The position numbers and the translations under genes are program-made. DNA of 64,000 nt from Rotaria sordida (Eukaryota > Rotifera > Eurotatoria > Philodinida > Philodinidae). This document shows, in pieces, positions 47,527-59,789 of this stretch. The notes beneath the pieces are model-generated. The model did not search any database and was not told the origin of the DNA. It was given only the letters and a program-made list of their open reading frames with translations. How positions within the stretch are numbered: position 1 is the first letter of the stretch; every line of letters begins with the position of its first letter. The DNA lies in the NCBI GenBank assembly GCA_905250125.1, contig CAJNOL010000595.1:55939-119938 (forward strand). The letters are read 5' to 3'.

Positions 47527-48016
47527 TTATTTTAACTTGTACTTCGTTATAAGGCTGCCAATGACGAAGCCAACAGCAGCAGCAGCAGCCATCTTTACTA
47601 CTGTTTTAAATTCAAAATCTACAACAAAAGTAAACAGACATGATATACATTGTTATTAAATTACTTACGAAACTTTGATGGTGGAACTATTGGTGCAACA
47701 GCCATTGGTGGATGAATATCATCCGTCGTGATCTAAAATTAATGAATATAATTTTATTTAGAGGCGACGTTTAAGTATTATCTAATCAACTTTGAGTATC
47801 ATACAGACGGATGAAGACCGTCATTTACTCAATTGGAAGCCTGTTGGTAGCATGTATATCTGGAGAGTAAGGAAGAAAAAAAATGAAAAGTGTGAACTAT
47901 GTTTGGTATGGGAGTTTTGGAAATCTCATTATCCGATCGGAACAGGGTTCATATTTCTCAACAAAAAATATGTTACTTACATCGAAGACTCTTTCAGAAG
48001 ATTTAACGCGACACAT
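47527..48016 (-). CDS. Small tail-anchored membrane protein, 63 aa
   Basis: Three exons (48016-47981, 47732-47669, 47618-47527) with introns of 248 and 50 bp, phases 0 and 1, all GT-AG. The product has a short N-terminus (MCRVKSSERVFD), a Pro-rich middle (IHPPMAVAPIVPPSKF) and a C-terminal hydrophobic helix (MAAAAAAVGFVIGSLI) followed by a basic end TKYKLK. This is the layout of a tail-anchored protein with a cytosolic N-terminus. The gene at 56793-57249 has the same exon phases, nearly the same second intron and the same K-Y-K-x-K end, so the two are paralogues. Exon 1 is the least certain part. The GCTGCT repeat encoding poly-Ala may vary in length. Function unknown. Confidence 0.6.
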
Positions 48017-48537
48017 ATTTATTTCGAAATTTCACAATGACGTATGTTAACCGAACGAGAACAAAAAATGACGGATAATTCAATATGACACAACATATAT
48101 ATACTATTGGATCAATGTTTCATCGCGGACGATTGAATTTCTTTTCTTCCTTACAATCTGAAAATGTGTAACATCCGACACATAGATAGAAGAGTGTTGT
48201 TAATTTTTTTCTTTGTTACAAACTGATGTGTGTGTAACAGTCAACAAATAGACAGAAGAATATTTGTTCATTTTTTTCTACTATGAAATACTGGCTCTTT
48301 CTCAAGTTTGAACAATGAAATAGCGAATAAAGGAAATTATTGCTATCTTCAGTAAGCAAGACTCATGTTATAAGTGTGTCAGAACTACAATTCTCACATT
48401 ATTCGTATTAAAAATATAACTTAAATGAAAATCTCTTTTTTTTTAATGAAAACTTATCTACAGTAGATATAAGTATCGATATATTGTTAATTACATATTG
48501 AAAAATAAACAATCACAAAAAAGAAAAACAAAACAAA
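48017..48537. other. Spacer, nothing recognised
   Basis: AT-rich sequence with two loosely similar stretches around 48150-48280 (GTTACAAACTGATGTGTGTAACA-like words repeated). No gene. Confidence 0.4.
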
Positions 48538-48921
48538 TCAATGAAATAAAACTTTAATTATTCGATGTCTTTGTAAATGTTTAAGTCGTTTATATAGTTG
48601 ATGTTTTGTTTTTCGTAGTAATTTTTCTATAAAACCTAATTCCATTTTTAATTTATCTTGTTTTATTTGATTTGTTTGCTTGTCATTATCATCATTATTT
48701 ATATAAATATAAACCATCATATGTTCATTAGTAGCATGTCGCATTGCGAAACCTTTATTATGTAAATCTTCAATTAATTCATTCGTTGTTGATATATTTT
48801 CCAGAAGAGTTAATGGAGTTATTCGATCATGTGAATGATTATCCAAACGAGATTTACCATACAATAGACAGATTTTATCTGTATTAATATTTCCTGATTT
48901 TTTATATTTGATATAAGGTAC
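48538..48921 (-). CDS. Terminal exon of an unidentified gene
   Basis: An open minus-strand exon of 127 residues preceded by a good acceptor (TTTTTAG/GTACC at 48921). It begins VPYIKYKKSGNINTDKICLL and continues with LIEDLHNKGFAMRHATNEHM, then a Lys/Arg-rich helical C-terminus (LLRKTKHQLYKRLKHLQRHR). Composition is that of a real protein. It lies downstream of the decayed lipid-transfer-like gene on the same strand, but no joining exon was found, so it may be a separate fragment. The family is not recognised. Confidence 0.35.
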   Translation of the reverse strand, partial: VPYIKYKKSGNINTDKICLLYGKSRLDNHSHDRITPLTLLENISTTNELIEDLHNKGFAMRHATNEHMMVYIYINNDDNDKQTNQIKQDKLKMELGFIEKLLRKTKHQLYKRLKHLQRHRIIKVLFH

Positions 48922-49333
48922 CTAAAAAGGACAACACAAATCGTTTAGTTTATTTGTTAAAGTTTATATTGTGAGAAATAAATCATTTTGAATTAATTGA
49001 AAATGATGGAAGATCAGGGAACCTTTAAAATGTTAAGTATCTGTTCGTATTTGTATATTTTGAACAGAAAAAACAATTGATAATGTCTAATATGTCTTCT
49101 AAACTATGAGAGTCAATATGACAAGAAGATATTTTAGAATAATTAATTTTTAATAGATTTTCATTTCATTAAAATCTGACATCTTTCATTTGAATAGAGA
49201 TCGAATTTCGTTATAAGGTAGCAACGAACAATATTTTTTTGCCGTCCTTTGTTTCGAAATCATTTGAAAGCTAATAAAAATATCCAGGGAGAAATTATGT
49301 AATAACAGGAATATGATGAAAGAATTTTTTGAT

Positions 49334-52300
49334 TTAAATTAATATCAGTTGATAATATTTTTGTTTTTGTCCAGTTTGTTTATCATCAACTGAATCTCGT
49401 ATATGTACGTCATTTCGTTTACCATCATCTTTAACAACTGAACCTGAATAACTAGATGAACGTTTATTATCTGATCGTAACAAATTTCCATCAATTAATG
49501 TTTTAGAACGAAAATCATCATCACGTAAACGACCAAGATGTGTATGATCAAATTTAATTTCAAGTTGATCTAAGACTTTAACATCTAATTTAGCTGTTCC
49601 TTGACCCCACTTAATATCAAATGCATCTTTTCTTCTACTACCAGTATTGCTTGTTCGAATTGTTATTATCATCTATATAAGAACGATAATATTTACCAGT
49701 TGGTGAACATATTTTAGCATTAATATCGGATATAATTGTTTGTTTTCCATTCTTTCTTTCTGTATGTCCAGTAAGTAAATTATCATTAAAACCAATATCC
49801 ATTTCATATTTATAATATTCATTACCTGATGTATTGAAAATACTACGTACAGTAACTTGATGTTGTTTAAATAATGCATAAAGAGAATTTTGAAATTCTT
49901 GTCCATAATAATTTGAATTTGTAAAAACATTTACTTGACTTATTGATTGAGGATTATATTGAGCTGTAAGTGATGTACTTAATGCAATATCATCACGAAC
50001 ACGTAATGTTTTACTAACATGAAGTGTTGTATTAAGTAAACCACCGGATGAAAAGTAAAAACTAGTTGGTGCAATTTTCTAGAAAAACAAAAAAAATCAT
50101 AAATTTAATAAAAAAATTTTTTGTTTTGTCGTACTGATGAAGCAAGTTTAAAACCAAGGGATGCATCAATTGTTTGATCATCATCTTTATGAAGCAAAGA
50201 TAAGTTGTAGAAGAAATAAAGTACTGTTAAATTTGATAATGGATTACCAAATTCAACATGAACACCAAATTGTTGTAGCCATTTCATTTTTCCAATATGA
50301 TTTTCTCTATCAATTGTTAATTCTCTAATAGTACTTAATGGATTTCCAGATAATTGTAGAATTTCTAATGATAAAATAACTTTACGTGTTTTATTTGAAA
50401 AAGATAATCAATTGAATATTTATGTAATATGTCAGTATTTCGTTTTAATATACCAAATGAATGTAATGTTGATCAACGATGTATATCAATTTTTGATATA
50501 CCATGTAAATGATCACCGTTACCACGTAAATATTCTAATTCATTATCAATACGTACTAATGGTGATTGATTTTCTTTTCAACGATCAATATTAAGATGAG
50601 TATAATGAAAAAGTACTGGTTGAGCAAGTAATTGTGATGACATATGATTAAGATGTCCTTATTTTGAATCTTGTTCTAATACTAAATCATGTGTTATATA
50701 TGATAAATATTTCAATGGTAATGAAAGTGTAACATGTGTTTGTAATGAAACATCAACCAGTTATATTATGATCAATAATAAGATTTCTATTTATTTCTTT
50801 TAATGCATTATCAATACGATAAGTAATTGAATTATATGTTGATAATATTCCTGATTGTTTTGTTACGTTACCATTAAGATCAATTAATTGAAATAATTCA
50901 TGTTTAGATGCTTTAAGTATTACATTATAAAAACCAATAAATGATTTAGGTGAATCTGTGTTTGGTTGACGATCAAAACGAACAAATAAATCAACTTCAA
51001 TATCATTTTTATCTTGAACAAGAATTGTATCAATATCCCAATGTGTTGTTAATGAATGTGATTTCGTACAAATAAAAAAATTTCTTTTTGATGTTGTTTT
51101 CTTTTTTTCTTATTATCCCATTGTAATTCTGATGTACTTTTACCAGAAAATAAATGATTATCAACTACTTTATTAACTTGACTATTATATGTCAATGAAG
51201 CTGAATGTTGACGACGATGAAGATCATATTGAAATTTATAATTAATTTTATTAAGTAATTCAAAATCAAGATTAGATAAAGCATCAAAAGCAAATGGACA
51301 TGGAATATCAGCAAGTAATTTATCAGTATCAGCAATAATATGAATATTATTTTCTATATCAAGCGTTGATGGTAATGTTTCAATTCTTAGAGAGAAGAAG
51401 AAAGGTATACTTGGATATAAAAAGACCTAATTAGATATTTTCCTACAGCTATTACTAACTGTAGCTATGGACAACAGGCTGATCTTATTCAGAATTCTTC
51501 CGCTCAATCAGTTGAGCTTCCTGTACACGCTAATTAATCGCAAGAATCAGTGTATGTAACAATGTAGCCACTATGCTATCGTATGAATGATCCAGGAGAA
51601 ACAGTCATTAGTAACTTGTTCAGGCTCATTTCATGTCTAATACTACCTAGACTTGAACAAAATACCTCGGTAGTATATACTAAATAACTTAACTACTCAA
51701 CCATAACGATTTGATTGTACAAAAAGCGATTGGAATTGTTAGAAACTGAGTTGACTCTCTCGTCGAAGAATTCATACTTGTGAAAAATACCTGTTAAACG
51801 AGCTCGCATTTCAATTCAGAAGATAAAAGGAAAACTAAATAGATCGAAGAGTTATAGGAAATCCAATCATACTTATGCTTACTATCGAGCAGAGATGAAA
51901 CCGATAAAGGCAACCGATTTCCATTTTTGCTATTGAGTTTGATCAATAGAGATAATTAATAGAAAGCATTGAAACTAAAGCTAGAAATAACTAATTATTC
52001 TATTCGACTCCAGTTTTATTCAGTTTTATTCATCACGATATTTTTAATTATGAGAAGGAAACAGAATAAGTTATCAGTCTTTCTAATGTTTCAGTCAATT
52101 ATTTCAGCTTCGTTTATATACTAATTAACTTCAAACAAACCACAAAGGCTAATGTATCTCATGATCTGCTAAACGCGCATAATTTGAGACAAGTAACCGT
52201 CAATTACTTATTCCAGATTTTGACATAGCGATAATGTATAAAACGGAAGTTCTTATCTTCTACTTATCCCGCCCGTACAGATTCTTATAAACTGATCACT

Positions 52301-53190
52301 TTTTCTAGCCATTGTAGAAACTCTATCACTCTTCAATTAAACAAAAAATATTGCTCGTTGGATCAAACCTTTTTTTGATGCTTCTGAACTTCGTCAATGA
52401 TTATGATCAATAAGAAAATTGAATACATCTCATTTTGATTTAACTTGTATTTTTAAACTTGCTTCCGATGATATTAATCGTCTTGCTTAATTAGCTGTTT
52501 TAATAGAAGGTCGAACATAATCAAGTTCAATTCTTTCTTATATTGGTAGATTATATGTTAATATTAAGAAATGAAGTGAACTATGAAGTGTTGCATTAGC
52601 TAAATCACGTGTTCGAGTAAAATCTTTTTTCATATCAAATAGTTTTAATGGTTCATAATGAATTAATATTCGTAATGTTAAATGTGATATAATATTGTAA
52701 TTATTTTGATCATTTCCTTTATTATTTTTACGTTCACAAACAAAATCATAACCAATTTGAGATGAACTTTTAACCAATATCATTGAACAACGTAATTCAA
52801 TACATGTATGATTATCATTACGTTCTAAATACTCTTTACCACTATATGTTGTATCACCAAGATGATAATTTCCATTATTATGAAAAACTTTTCCATTTGA
52901 TTTATAGAAATTTCCACGAACCAAATACAAAATAAGAAAAGATAAGAAAAAAAAGTTTCCAACGAATTTTAAATGATCTTGCTTTACCTGATGTTGTTAA
53001 ACCAATATCAGCTGTAAGACCTTCACCACGATTTGATCAAATTTCTCTTGTTAATCTTCCAACTTCTTTATTATTTGAACTATCAACAAGTTTACTTTCC
53101 AATTTAAAACGAGCATTATTAATAATTAATGTAGCAAATATTTTCATTACTTCTTTATTATCATTTGAATATATTTTACCATCAAATTTA
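49334..53190 (-). pseudogene. Decayed large secreted protein, possibly lipid-transfer (vitellogenin/apolipoprotein B-like)
   Basis: Reading the minus strand gives long beta-rich, Asn/Asp/Ser-rich stretches broken by stops and frame changes. These are KVFHNNGNYHLGDTTYSGKE (about 52880), KIYSNDNKEVMKIFATLI (about 53150), FELLNKINYKFQYDLHRRQ (about 51230), DIEVDLFVRFDRQPNTDS (about 50980), QFGVHVEFGNPLSNLTVLYF (about 50270), SKTLRVRDDIALSTSLTA (about 49990) and KLDVKVLDQLEIKFDHTH (about 49580). Alternating hydrophobic residues and self-similar strands resemble the long beta-sheet part of large lipid transfer proteins, which is a tentative call. An intron-like block (about 51390-52500) has several stops. 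The 5' end is cut at the foldback repeat at 53202. The gene is almost certainly non-functional. Confidence 0.4.
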
Positions 53191-53201
53191 TCACCTGTTT
53201 G

Positions 53202-53438
53202 TGTATTGGGTGTGAGTGTGGGTGTGGCTGGGTGTGGGTGTGGGTGGGTGTGGGTAGGTGTGGGTGTGGGTGTGGGTGGGTGTGGGTAGGTGTGGGTGTG
53301 GGTGGGTGGGATGTGGATGTGGGTGTAAATGAATTAAATATCCACATCCGCACACCCACAGCCACAGCTACAGCCACATCCACACTAACACCCACCCACA
53401 CCCACACCCACACCCACACCCACTCACACCCACACCCT
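53202..53438. repeat. Telomere-like foldback with conserved core, copy 2
   Basis: About 95 bp of irregular GTGTGGGTGTGGGTGGG units, the core GGGATGTGGATGTGGGTG + TAAATGAATTAAATATCC, then CACACCCACAGCCACAG and about 60 bp of (CCCACA)n-like units. The core is almost identical to 47340-47410. It lies exactly between a minus-strand gene remnant and a plus-strand cadherin remnant. Frames across it (VWVWVG, HTHTHT) are artefacts. Confidence 0.8.
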
Positions 53439-56000
53439 TATTATATTGGTCGTATACGTTTAATTGATATTGATCAATTATATTCATATAATTATGAATT
53501 TTATCTTCATCATCAAACTACAACACAAATTTCAATTGATCATATAACTGGTTCAATTATATTATATGATAAACTTGATAGAGAATATCATGGATCAAAA
53601 TTAGAATATAATATAATAGCAATTGATTATAATAATAAAGAAAATAATTTAACAAATAAATTAATCATTTCTATAAATGATATAAATGATCATGGACCAA
53701 AATTTGATCAAGATTAATATTCAATAAATATAAGTAAATCAATTCGTCCTGATACAATTATATTTCAAATAAATGCAACAAGTAAAGATCTAATTGAAAA
53801 TGGAAATATAACATATGATTTAATAAATTCATCAGATTATTTTTTTATTAATCAACAAACAGGTATTATACGTTTAAAAAAATATCTTTCATCAACAATT
53901 ACAAATTTTACATTAATTATAAAAGCATTTGAAAATGATATTAATTTAACTGATTATACAAATTTATTTATAACAATTATTAATGATGATAATATGTACT
54001 TTAATATTAATAATAATAATAATAATTGTTTTATTGAAGAAAATAAAATAATTGATACAAATATTTGTACAATTGGTTTTAATTCAAATGATTTTATTTA
54101 TAAATTAATTGATCATATGAATTGTTTTGCTATATATGAAAATAATGGTACAATTATTAATAAAAAAATATTTGATTATGAAATTGATCAACATGAATAT
54201 AATGTTACAATTATTGTTAAAGATCGAGAAAATCAGGTAGAATGATTTTCATTTTTTTTTAAAATTCTTTTGAAATAATAATAACAGACAAAAAAAAAGA
54301 TATTTATGAATTTAATTTTAATCAGTAGATCAGAGCAAGATTGATCGCCTCTCTCGAAAAAAACAAACAAACATTTAAATACCTGAAGAAGAGGAGTTTC
54401 AGATTGAATAGTATTCACATATAGTATATAGCCTTATCACATGCAAAATCATCAATCTTCCCTCCCCGGCCTGAATAGAATTCAGATTTTCTCTTCCGGA
54501 AGGGTGGTACCTCCACGCTGGATCAAATATTGACCTGATACAAATTTCAAAATATTTTAGAATAATCAAAGCGACGTATTTCGTAGATTAAGCATTATTG
54601 TTTCGATCAATCTATAGTAAAACCTCTATATTATTTTGAACAGTGGTTACTAATTTCTGGGTCCATGAATATCCGTAATGTAAGCAACGTATATTCTATC
54701 ACTCGCATACAGAATGAGAAAAAAAATATGATGTGTATAAGACAGAGGATGGACTAGTTGTGAACATATAAAAGAAAAACAAACTAATATTAGACAAAAG
54801 CACTAGCGCTTGGTGTAACATCTTGTTGGTTTGGTGTCAACACGAGTTGATTTACTTCTGATTAAAAAGATAAGTTGAATTAATTAATTGTTGGAAAGAA
54901 GAAAAAAAAATCACCTTAGGCAGCCGAAAAGTGATTGGAACTGAATGCTTATAGATTGAAAAAAAAAAGAAAGCTAAAAATCTCCCAATAATGAGCAGTT
55001 TAGGCCGGTTCCGACTTCCTCAAACAGGAAACTCGAACTTGAGTATTTCGACAAATCTTCTATAGAGATCCCGAAAACCTTTAGTCAATTTCTATAAAAT
55101 TCAACTATTTTCTCAAAATGGCTTGTCCGATCGGAATCAATCCAAGACCACTATAGTTGTATCCTGCATTCACTGCCCTCATCAGACAGTGCAAAAGTGT
55201 ACGTAAGACCGGTACATCGTTACCCTTGCATCACTATATTGAATATAGGAAATTACCATCTCATGAAATATCTTAATCGATGATTTAAAAATCAAATTCT
55301 GTTTTTATAATAAAAAAAAACATTTTTTTTTCTGTTTCATTCTAGTCTATTATATTATCTTCACTTAATCTAACAATTTATATTGATAATATTAATGATG
55401 ATTATCCAGAATTTTTAACTAAAAACTTTACAACAGTTCTTTATTTATTTTATCTATCAATAAATACAATTATTCATACAATGGAAATTATTAATAACGA
55501 TCAATTAAATTTAAATTTTGAAATTCTTAATGATACATATTCATCATATAAACTTCAATCATCATTAAAAAATTTTACTGAAATTATTCTGATTAATTCT
55601 ATAATTACTGATCATGAAGATAATCTTATTATTCGTCTATCGAATAATAATAATAATAATAATAATACATATCTATCATCTTATTATATTGATTTATATA
55701 TTCATTTAATATAGGTTCAACGTTCTATTGATTATCCGACAATAATTCAACAAACAACTGATGGTTATATAAATTTTGAGGAAAAAATTTTCCTATGATT
55801 AATTTTGGTCAGTTATTTATACAAAAACAATCTGAATATAAATTTATTTATTTTAATTTAAAATCGAATGAATATTTATTTATTTATTTAATTTTTTTCT
55901 CTTAAACAATTATCAAGTAATCATATTGAATTATATTATAATTCATCATTACAATCATATTCTAAACAACAATAACAAAAATATCGTTTATTACAATATC
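53439..56000 (+). pseudogene. Decayed cadherin / protocadherin
   Basis: From 53439 the frame reads YYIGRIRLIDIDQLYSYNYE and later SINDINDHGPKF, the DxNDxxPxF calcium-binding signature of cadherin repeats. A single TAA (53715-53717) interrupts it, after which the same frame continues to 54236 (ITYDLINSSDYFFIN, FDYEIDQHEYNVTIIVKDRE). A GT-AG intron of 1109 bp (54237-55345) joins in frame to SIILSSLNLTIYIDNINDDY, another DxNDxxPxF site. The frame stops at 55714, with degraded coding-like sequence after it (HIELYYNSSLQSYSKQQ). No signal peptide or transmembrane helix remains; the 5' end is cut at the telomere-like repeat. Intact proteins mediate calcium-dependent cell adhesion; this copy is broken. 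Confidence 0.7.
54237..55345 (+). other. Long intron of the decayed cadherin
   Basis: Donor CAG/GTAGAA and acceptor TTTCATTCTAG/TC. Much longer than other introns here. A less AT-rich block (about 54450-55260) inside may be an inserted element, but no terminal repeats were recognised. Confidence 0.5.
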
Positions 56001-56065
56001 GTTTTTTCTTTTCATTATAAATTCCTTGGATACATATAAAAAATTTACCAATTCAATCATTAGTT

Positions 56066-56440
56066 TATTGCATTCAAGAAAAAAAAGGACATTCAAGTGA
56101 GATAAAAAAAAAGAAAATAATTGATACAAAAAAAAGACCTAACATTATGTGAAAATAATATCCAGTTGGAATTTCATTCAAGAAAAAAACACAACATTCA
56201 ATTGAGATAAAAAAAAAAAAGAAAATAATTGATACAAAAAAAAAAGGCCCAACATTATGTGAAAATAATGTCCAGCTAGAATTTCATTCACGAAAAAAAA
56301 AGAACATTCAATTGAGGTAAAAAAAGAACATTCAATTGAGATAAAAAAAAGAACATTCAATTGAGACAAAAAGAAAAGAACATTCAATTGAGACAAAAAG
56401 AAAAGAAAACAATTGATACAAAGAAAAGACCTACATTATG
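56066..56440. repeat. Tandem array of AAAGAACATTCAATTGAG units
   Basis: Nested repetition: a unit of about 105-110 bp (GAATTTCATTCAAG...CATTATGTGAAAATAATGTC) occurs about three times, and inside it a 20-25 bp A-rich unit with CATTCAATTGAGA is repeated. Related, non-tandem sequence lies at 47063-47180, downstream of the paralogous small-protein gene. Confidence 0.7.
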
Positions 56441-56448
56441 TGAAAATA

Positions 56449-56730
56449 CCCAGGTCCAATAAAACGGCGTCTTAAACGGCCTGAAACGGCTATAAAACGG
56501 CGATTAACGATGTAAAACGTCGATAAACGGCACCGTAATCCGTCATACCAGATTACGGAAGCAAAACAGGAAAAAAACGACCGCCGTTTTCTAGCGATAG
56601 ACGGTGGTCGTAATACGGTATGACGGATTACGGCGAAATAAGGCCAAAATTACTGCAGTAATTCGCCGTTTTATAGTCGTTTCAGGCCGGATACGACGCC
56701 GTTTCCGACGGCGGGAATGATCCACCTGGG
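56449..56730. mobile_element. GC-rich foldback MITE, 282 bp, TA target site
   Basis: Ends CCCAGGT and ACCTGGG with internal inverted pairs (AAACGGCG/CGCCGTTT, CCGTAATCCGTCATACC/GGTATGACGGATTACGG) and flanking TA at 56447-56448 and 56731-56732. It interrupts the tandem array: the repeat unit continues across it. Rich in the word ACGGC, unlike the AT-rich surroundings. Confidence 0.75.
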
Positions 56731-56792
56731 TAATAAGTCCAGCTGGAATTTCATTGTGTCTAGTTCAGGTACGTTCATCAGTATTTCATGAA

Positions 56793-57249
56793 TTATTTGA
56801 ATTTGTATTTGTTGAACATATATCCAAGAAGAAAACTAACAGCTGCGATAATTGCTACCGTTTTTATACCAAAAACTTCTGAAACAAAAGTAATCAGACA
56901 TGATATACATTTTTTAGTAAATTACTTACGTAAACTTGATGGTGGACCTGCCATTGGTTCATCACTTGTTGGTGGATCTGCCACTGGTTCATCACTTGTT
57001 GGTGGACCTGCCACTGGTTCATTAAGTATTGGTGGACCTGCCACTGGCTCATCATATGCTCCAAGCTAAAATTAACCAGAGTATAGTTTTATTTAGTCAT
57101 AAAGGTCTTACCGATTTATTATATAGAAAGTTTTCCTATGCATTTTTTTTTCATTTTGGAAAGAGAATAATGTTCTAGATTATATTTATACAGAAGGTAC
57201 TTACATATTGATCTCTTTTTGCTTTGGCTGCAAGTAATTTTTTCGACAT
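56793..57249 (-). CDS. Small tail-anchored membrane protein with Pro-rich decapeptide repeats, 88 aa
   Basis: Three exons (57249-57205, 57065-56930, 56878-56793), introns of 139 and 51 bp in phases 0 and 1, all GT-AG. The product opens with basic MSKKLLAAKAKRDQY, then four copies of a decapeptide of the form DEPVAGPPTS encoded by a 30-bp tandem repeat. It then has a hydrophobic helix (TVAIIAAVSFLLGYMF) and ends NKYKFK. A basic N-terminus, an extended Pro-rich stalk and a C-terminal anchor suggest a tail-anchored protein facing the cytosol. It is paralogous to 47527-48016 (same phases, almost identical second intron, same C-terminal pattern). The decapeptide array is absent from the paralogue, where one degenerate Pro-rich unit is found. 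Function unknown. Confidence 0.65.
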
Positions 57250-57811
57250 CTAAAAAAAAAAAGACATAGGTAATGTGAATAAATAGAAGTGATCAATAAC
57301 GCATGTGAAATGCAGCTTTTATAGCACATTTTTTTTCTTTCTGTCGTCATCGATTCTCGCAGACGAAACGAAATATTGTTTTTCACTATCGTCTAGATTA
57401 TTCGTTCATTTTTCTCTTATGGAGACACAAGTACAAATCGAATGATACCCTCGATATCATTATGTTATTTCGAGAAACACAAAGACATATAGAAGAAACA
57501 TTCTTTAATACTATCTTGAGCGTAGCCGACGAAACTAGATATTGAAGATTACATCACTATTGTTTCGTATATTCACACATGGTCACAATAGGGCACTTTT
57601 GTTTTTCTCTACGACAAGCGAACAAATACTTTCATGTATTCACTTCGCCTATTGTTGAGGCATATATGAAATCAATATTAACAAAAGAAAGATAAAAAAT
57701 AAAAGAGATTTTCTATTTTGTCAATGTAATCCATTTCACGTGCTGCCATCTTCGAAGTTCACGCATGTCGTATTAGAATGAAGAAAATATCAACAAATTA
57801 TAAAATTCATT
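57250..57811. other. Spacer before the second segmental duplication copy
   Basis: Likely promoter and 5' region of the small membrane-protein gene at its left edge. No other gene or repeat recognised. Confidence 0.4.
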
Positions 57812-59789
57812 ATCAAATGACAGAATTTCAATCTAAGACTTTCGTCTAATAACGATTAGAATATTCTTACAGTCATTAGGCCTATCTATAGTTATTCAGT
57901 ATTCCTGAGAGTATCTAACAATGGATATTACAAATCCAGTAAATTGATTATAGCTCAGCGTCAAAAGTCAATGAAGACGAACTCTTTTAGACTTTTGCTA
58001 TTCTCATGAAGATCTGCCTATGGGTTCAATATGAACTCAAACGGCAGGTATCAGTTGGAGTAGTTCTCTCGTTAGTACAGTACATAACTAAAGTAATGAT
58101 GTAAAAAAGAAAACAAGCTTTATATCTAATTTACTCAGTAAGAAAAAGCAAATAATAATCAATAAACAAATAGAGAACAAGGGAAAAAAGCAATCTATGT
58201 ATCATCCATTTAGGATGATTCATCAAACAAAAGTACAACATTAGAAAAACACATCATCATAAGAATCTTGATTTACTATTTTTCAAAATCCTAAATAACC
58301 ACAAGACTTATCAAAACTATCATGCTTATCTGCATCATCATGAACATTAGTATGATTTGAAGAAAACTAAATTGAATATTGTAGTTTTTAATTTTTTTCT
58401 GCAACTATCACATCAGTATTGAAAGCGAATTGATGTAAATCTGAAAAGAAAACAAACATCACGAAGTCAAACAAAAGATACCATTTAACGAACAATAGAA
58501 AAAATAAAAAATTGAACATAATTTTTCAGTTAAAAATACATTTTAAATTTCACTTGCTATTTTGCTTCTGATATGTACACTTGTCATTAGAAACATAATG
58601 ACTGACTGAAAAAAGCGTAACTTCGATTGAATATCTCAAAATATCATTGACATTTCTGTTCTTTCCATTGATTGATGACACTCGATTAATTCTATATGAA
58701 ATGAGACAGCGTATAAAATGAAAGATTTTTCATTAATCGAAATGCTTAATTAAGATATTTTCTCTGCTAAACGTTCAATAGAGATGTGTTTTGTCCATAT
58801 AAATACTACAAGTGAGTCTAATGACGTTACAAACAGGTAGCTTACAAAATGGTCGAGTTTACAAAAAAAAAAAGAACGCTACGTAGACAGTTTTCAAATC
58901 AACTAGATGACATGAAGATAGAATAATACCCAGTTAGGAATCGATGTGTGCATGCGAATGAAAAGAAGATCCACATCGATCGAAATTTCATTAACTGTTT
59001 TTATTTTAGTGTTTAATGTAGAACAAAATCATTCGATTTCAAAATCTCTATTAAAGAACACACTTTTTTATCATTAGTAGTTGTATTCGTTTTGTAGAGA
59101 GACTAGAGAATGGAAAATAGAATGTGATGCGATTGGCGTGTATAAAGATAGTAAGTATTTACATCTTGAATTCATTAATCATCTATCATGATATGTCCAC
59201 GATGCATTCAGATCAATGATGTTCTTTCCAATTTTTAATGAAAATTACCAATAACAAAACAAAAATAAAATAAAAACTTAGATAATGATATATATCCATA
59301 CGGTATTGTTGCTGTTCGAATATTGATATCCTTCAAAGGGAAATCAATGAATTTCCAAAATCCTTCATGTATAGATTGGACAGAAAATAATATGGTATAT
59401 ACTATACAATTATCATTGAGAACATTCTAAAGCTGAACTCATTAAAACATTACTCAAATTCTTCTATTTTATATTGACTTTTCTAAAGTAATTGATCAAG
59501 TATTTTCTTTTGTTAGCACATTTGTGATCTATGTTCTCTAACAGACATACTTTTATTGAATAATGACGATTTTCATAATGTAGAAGACTGTATGATAAAG
59601 CCTAAGTTCGAAGCAGTGAACAATTTATGAAGATAAAATCTCTATTAGTCTGGTTTTCGAAGATGGTTCACAGTTTATCGTTAGTGGAAAACTAAACTCA
59701 TTTCCTATATTGTTCTTGTTGCATACTTCAGTATTCAACGATCCTTTCAGCTTTCAAATACAATTTAGAAAAAAACTACACATTTTTTT

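Noticed and set aside
53147..53520. Trp/Val-Gly and His/Thr repeat proteins
   Set aside because: Same cause: translation of the telomere-like repeat. The real coding remnant begins only at about 53439.
56066..56440. CRISPR-like array
   Set aside because: Units are adjacent and degenerate with no unique spacers, and the genome is eukaryotic; it is a plain tandem repeat.
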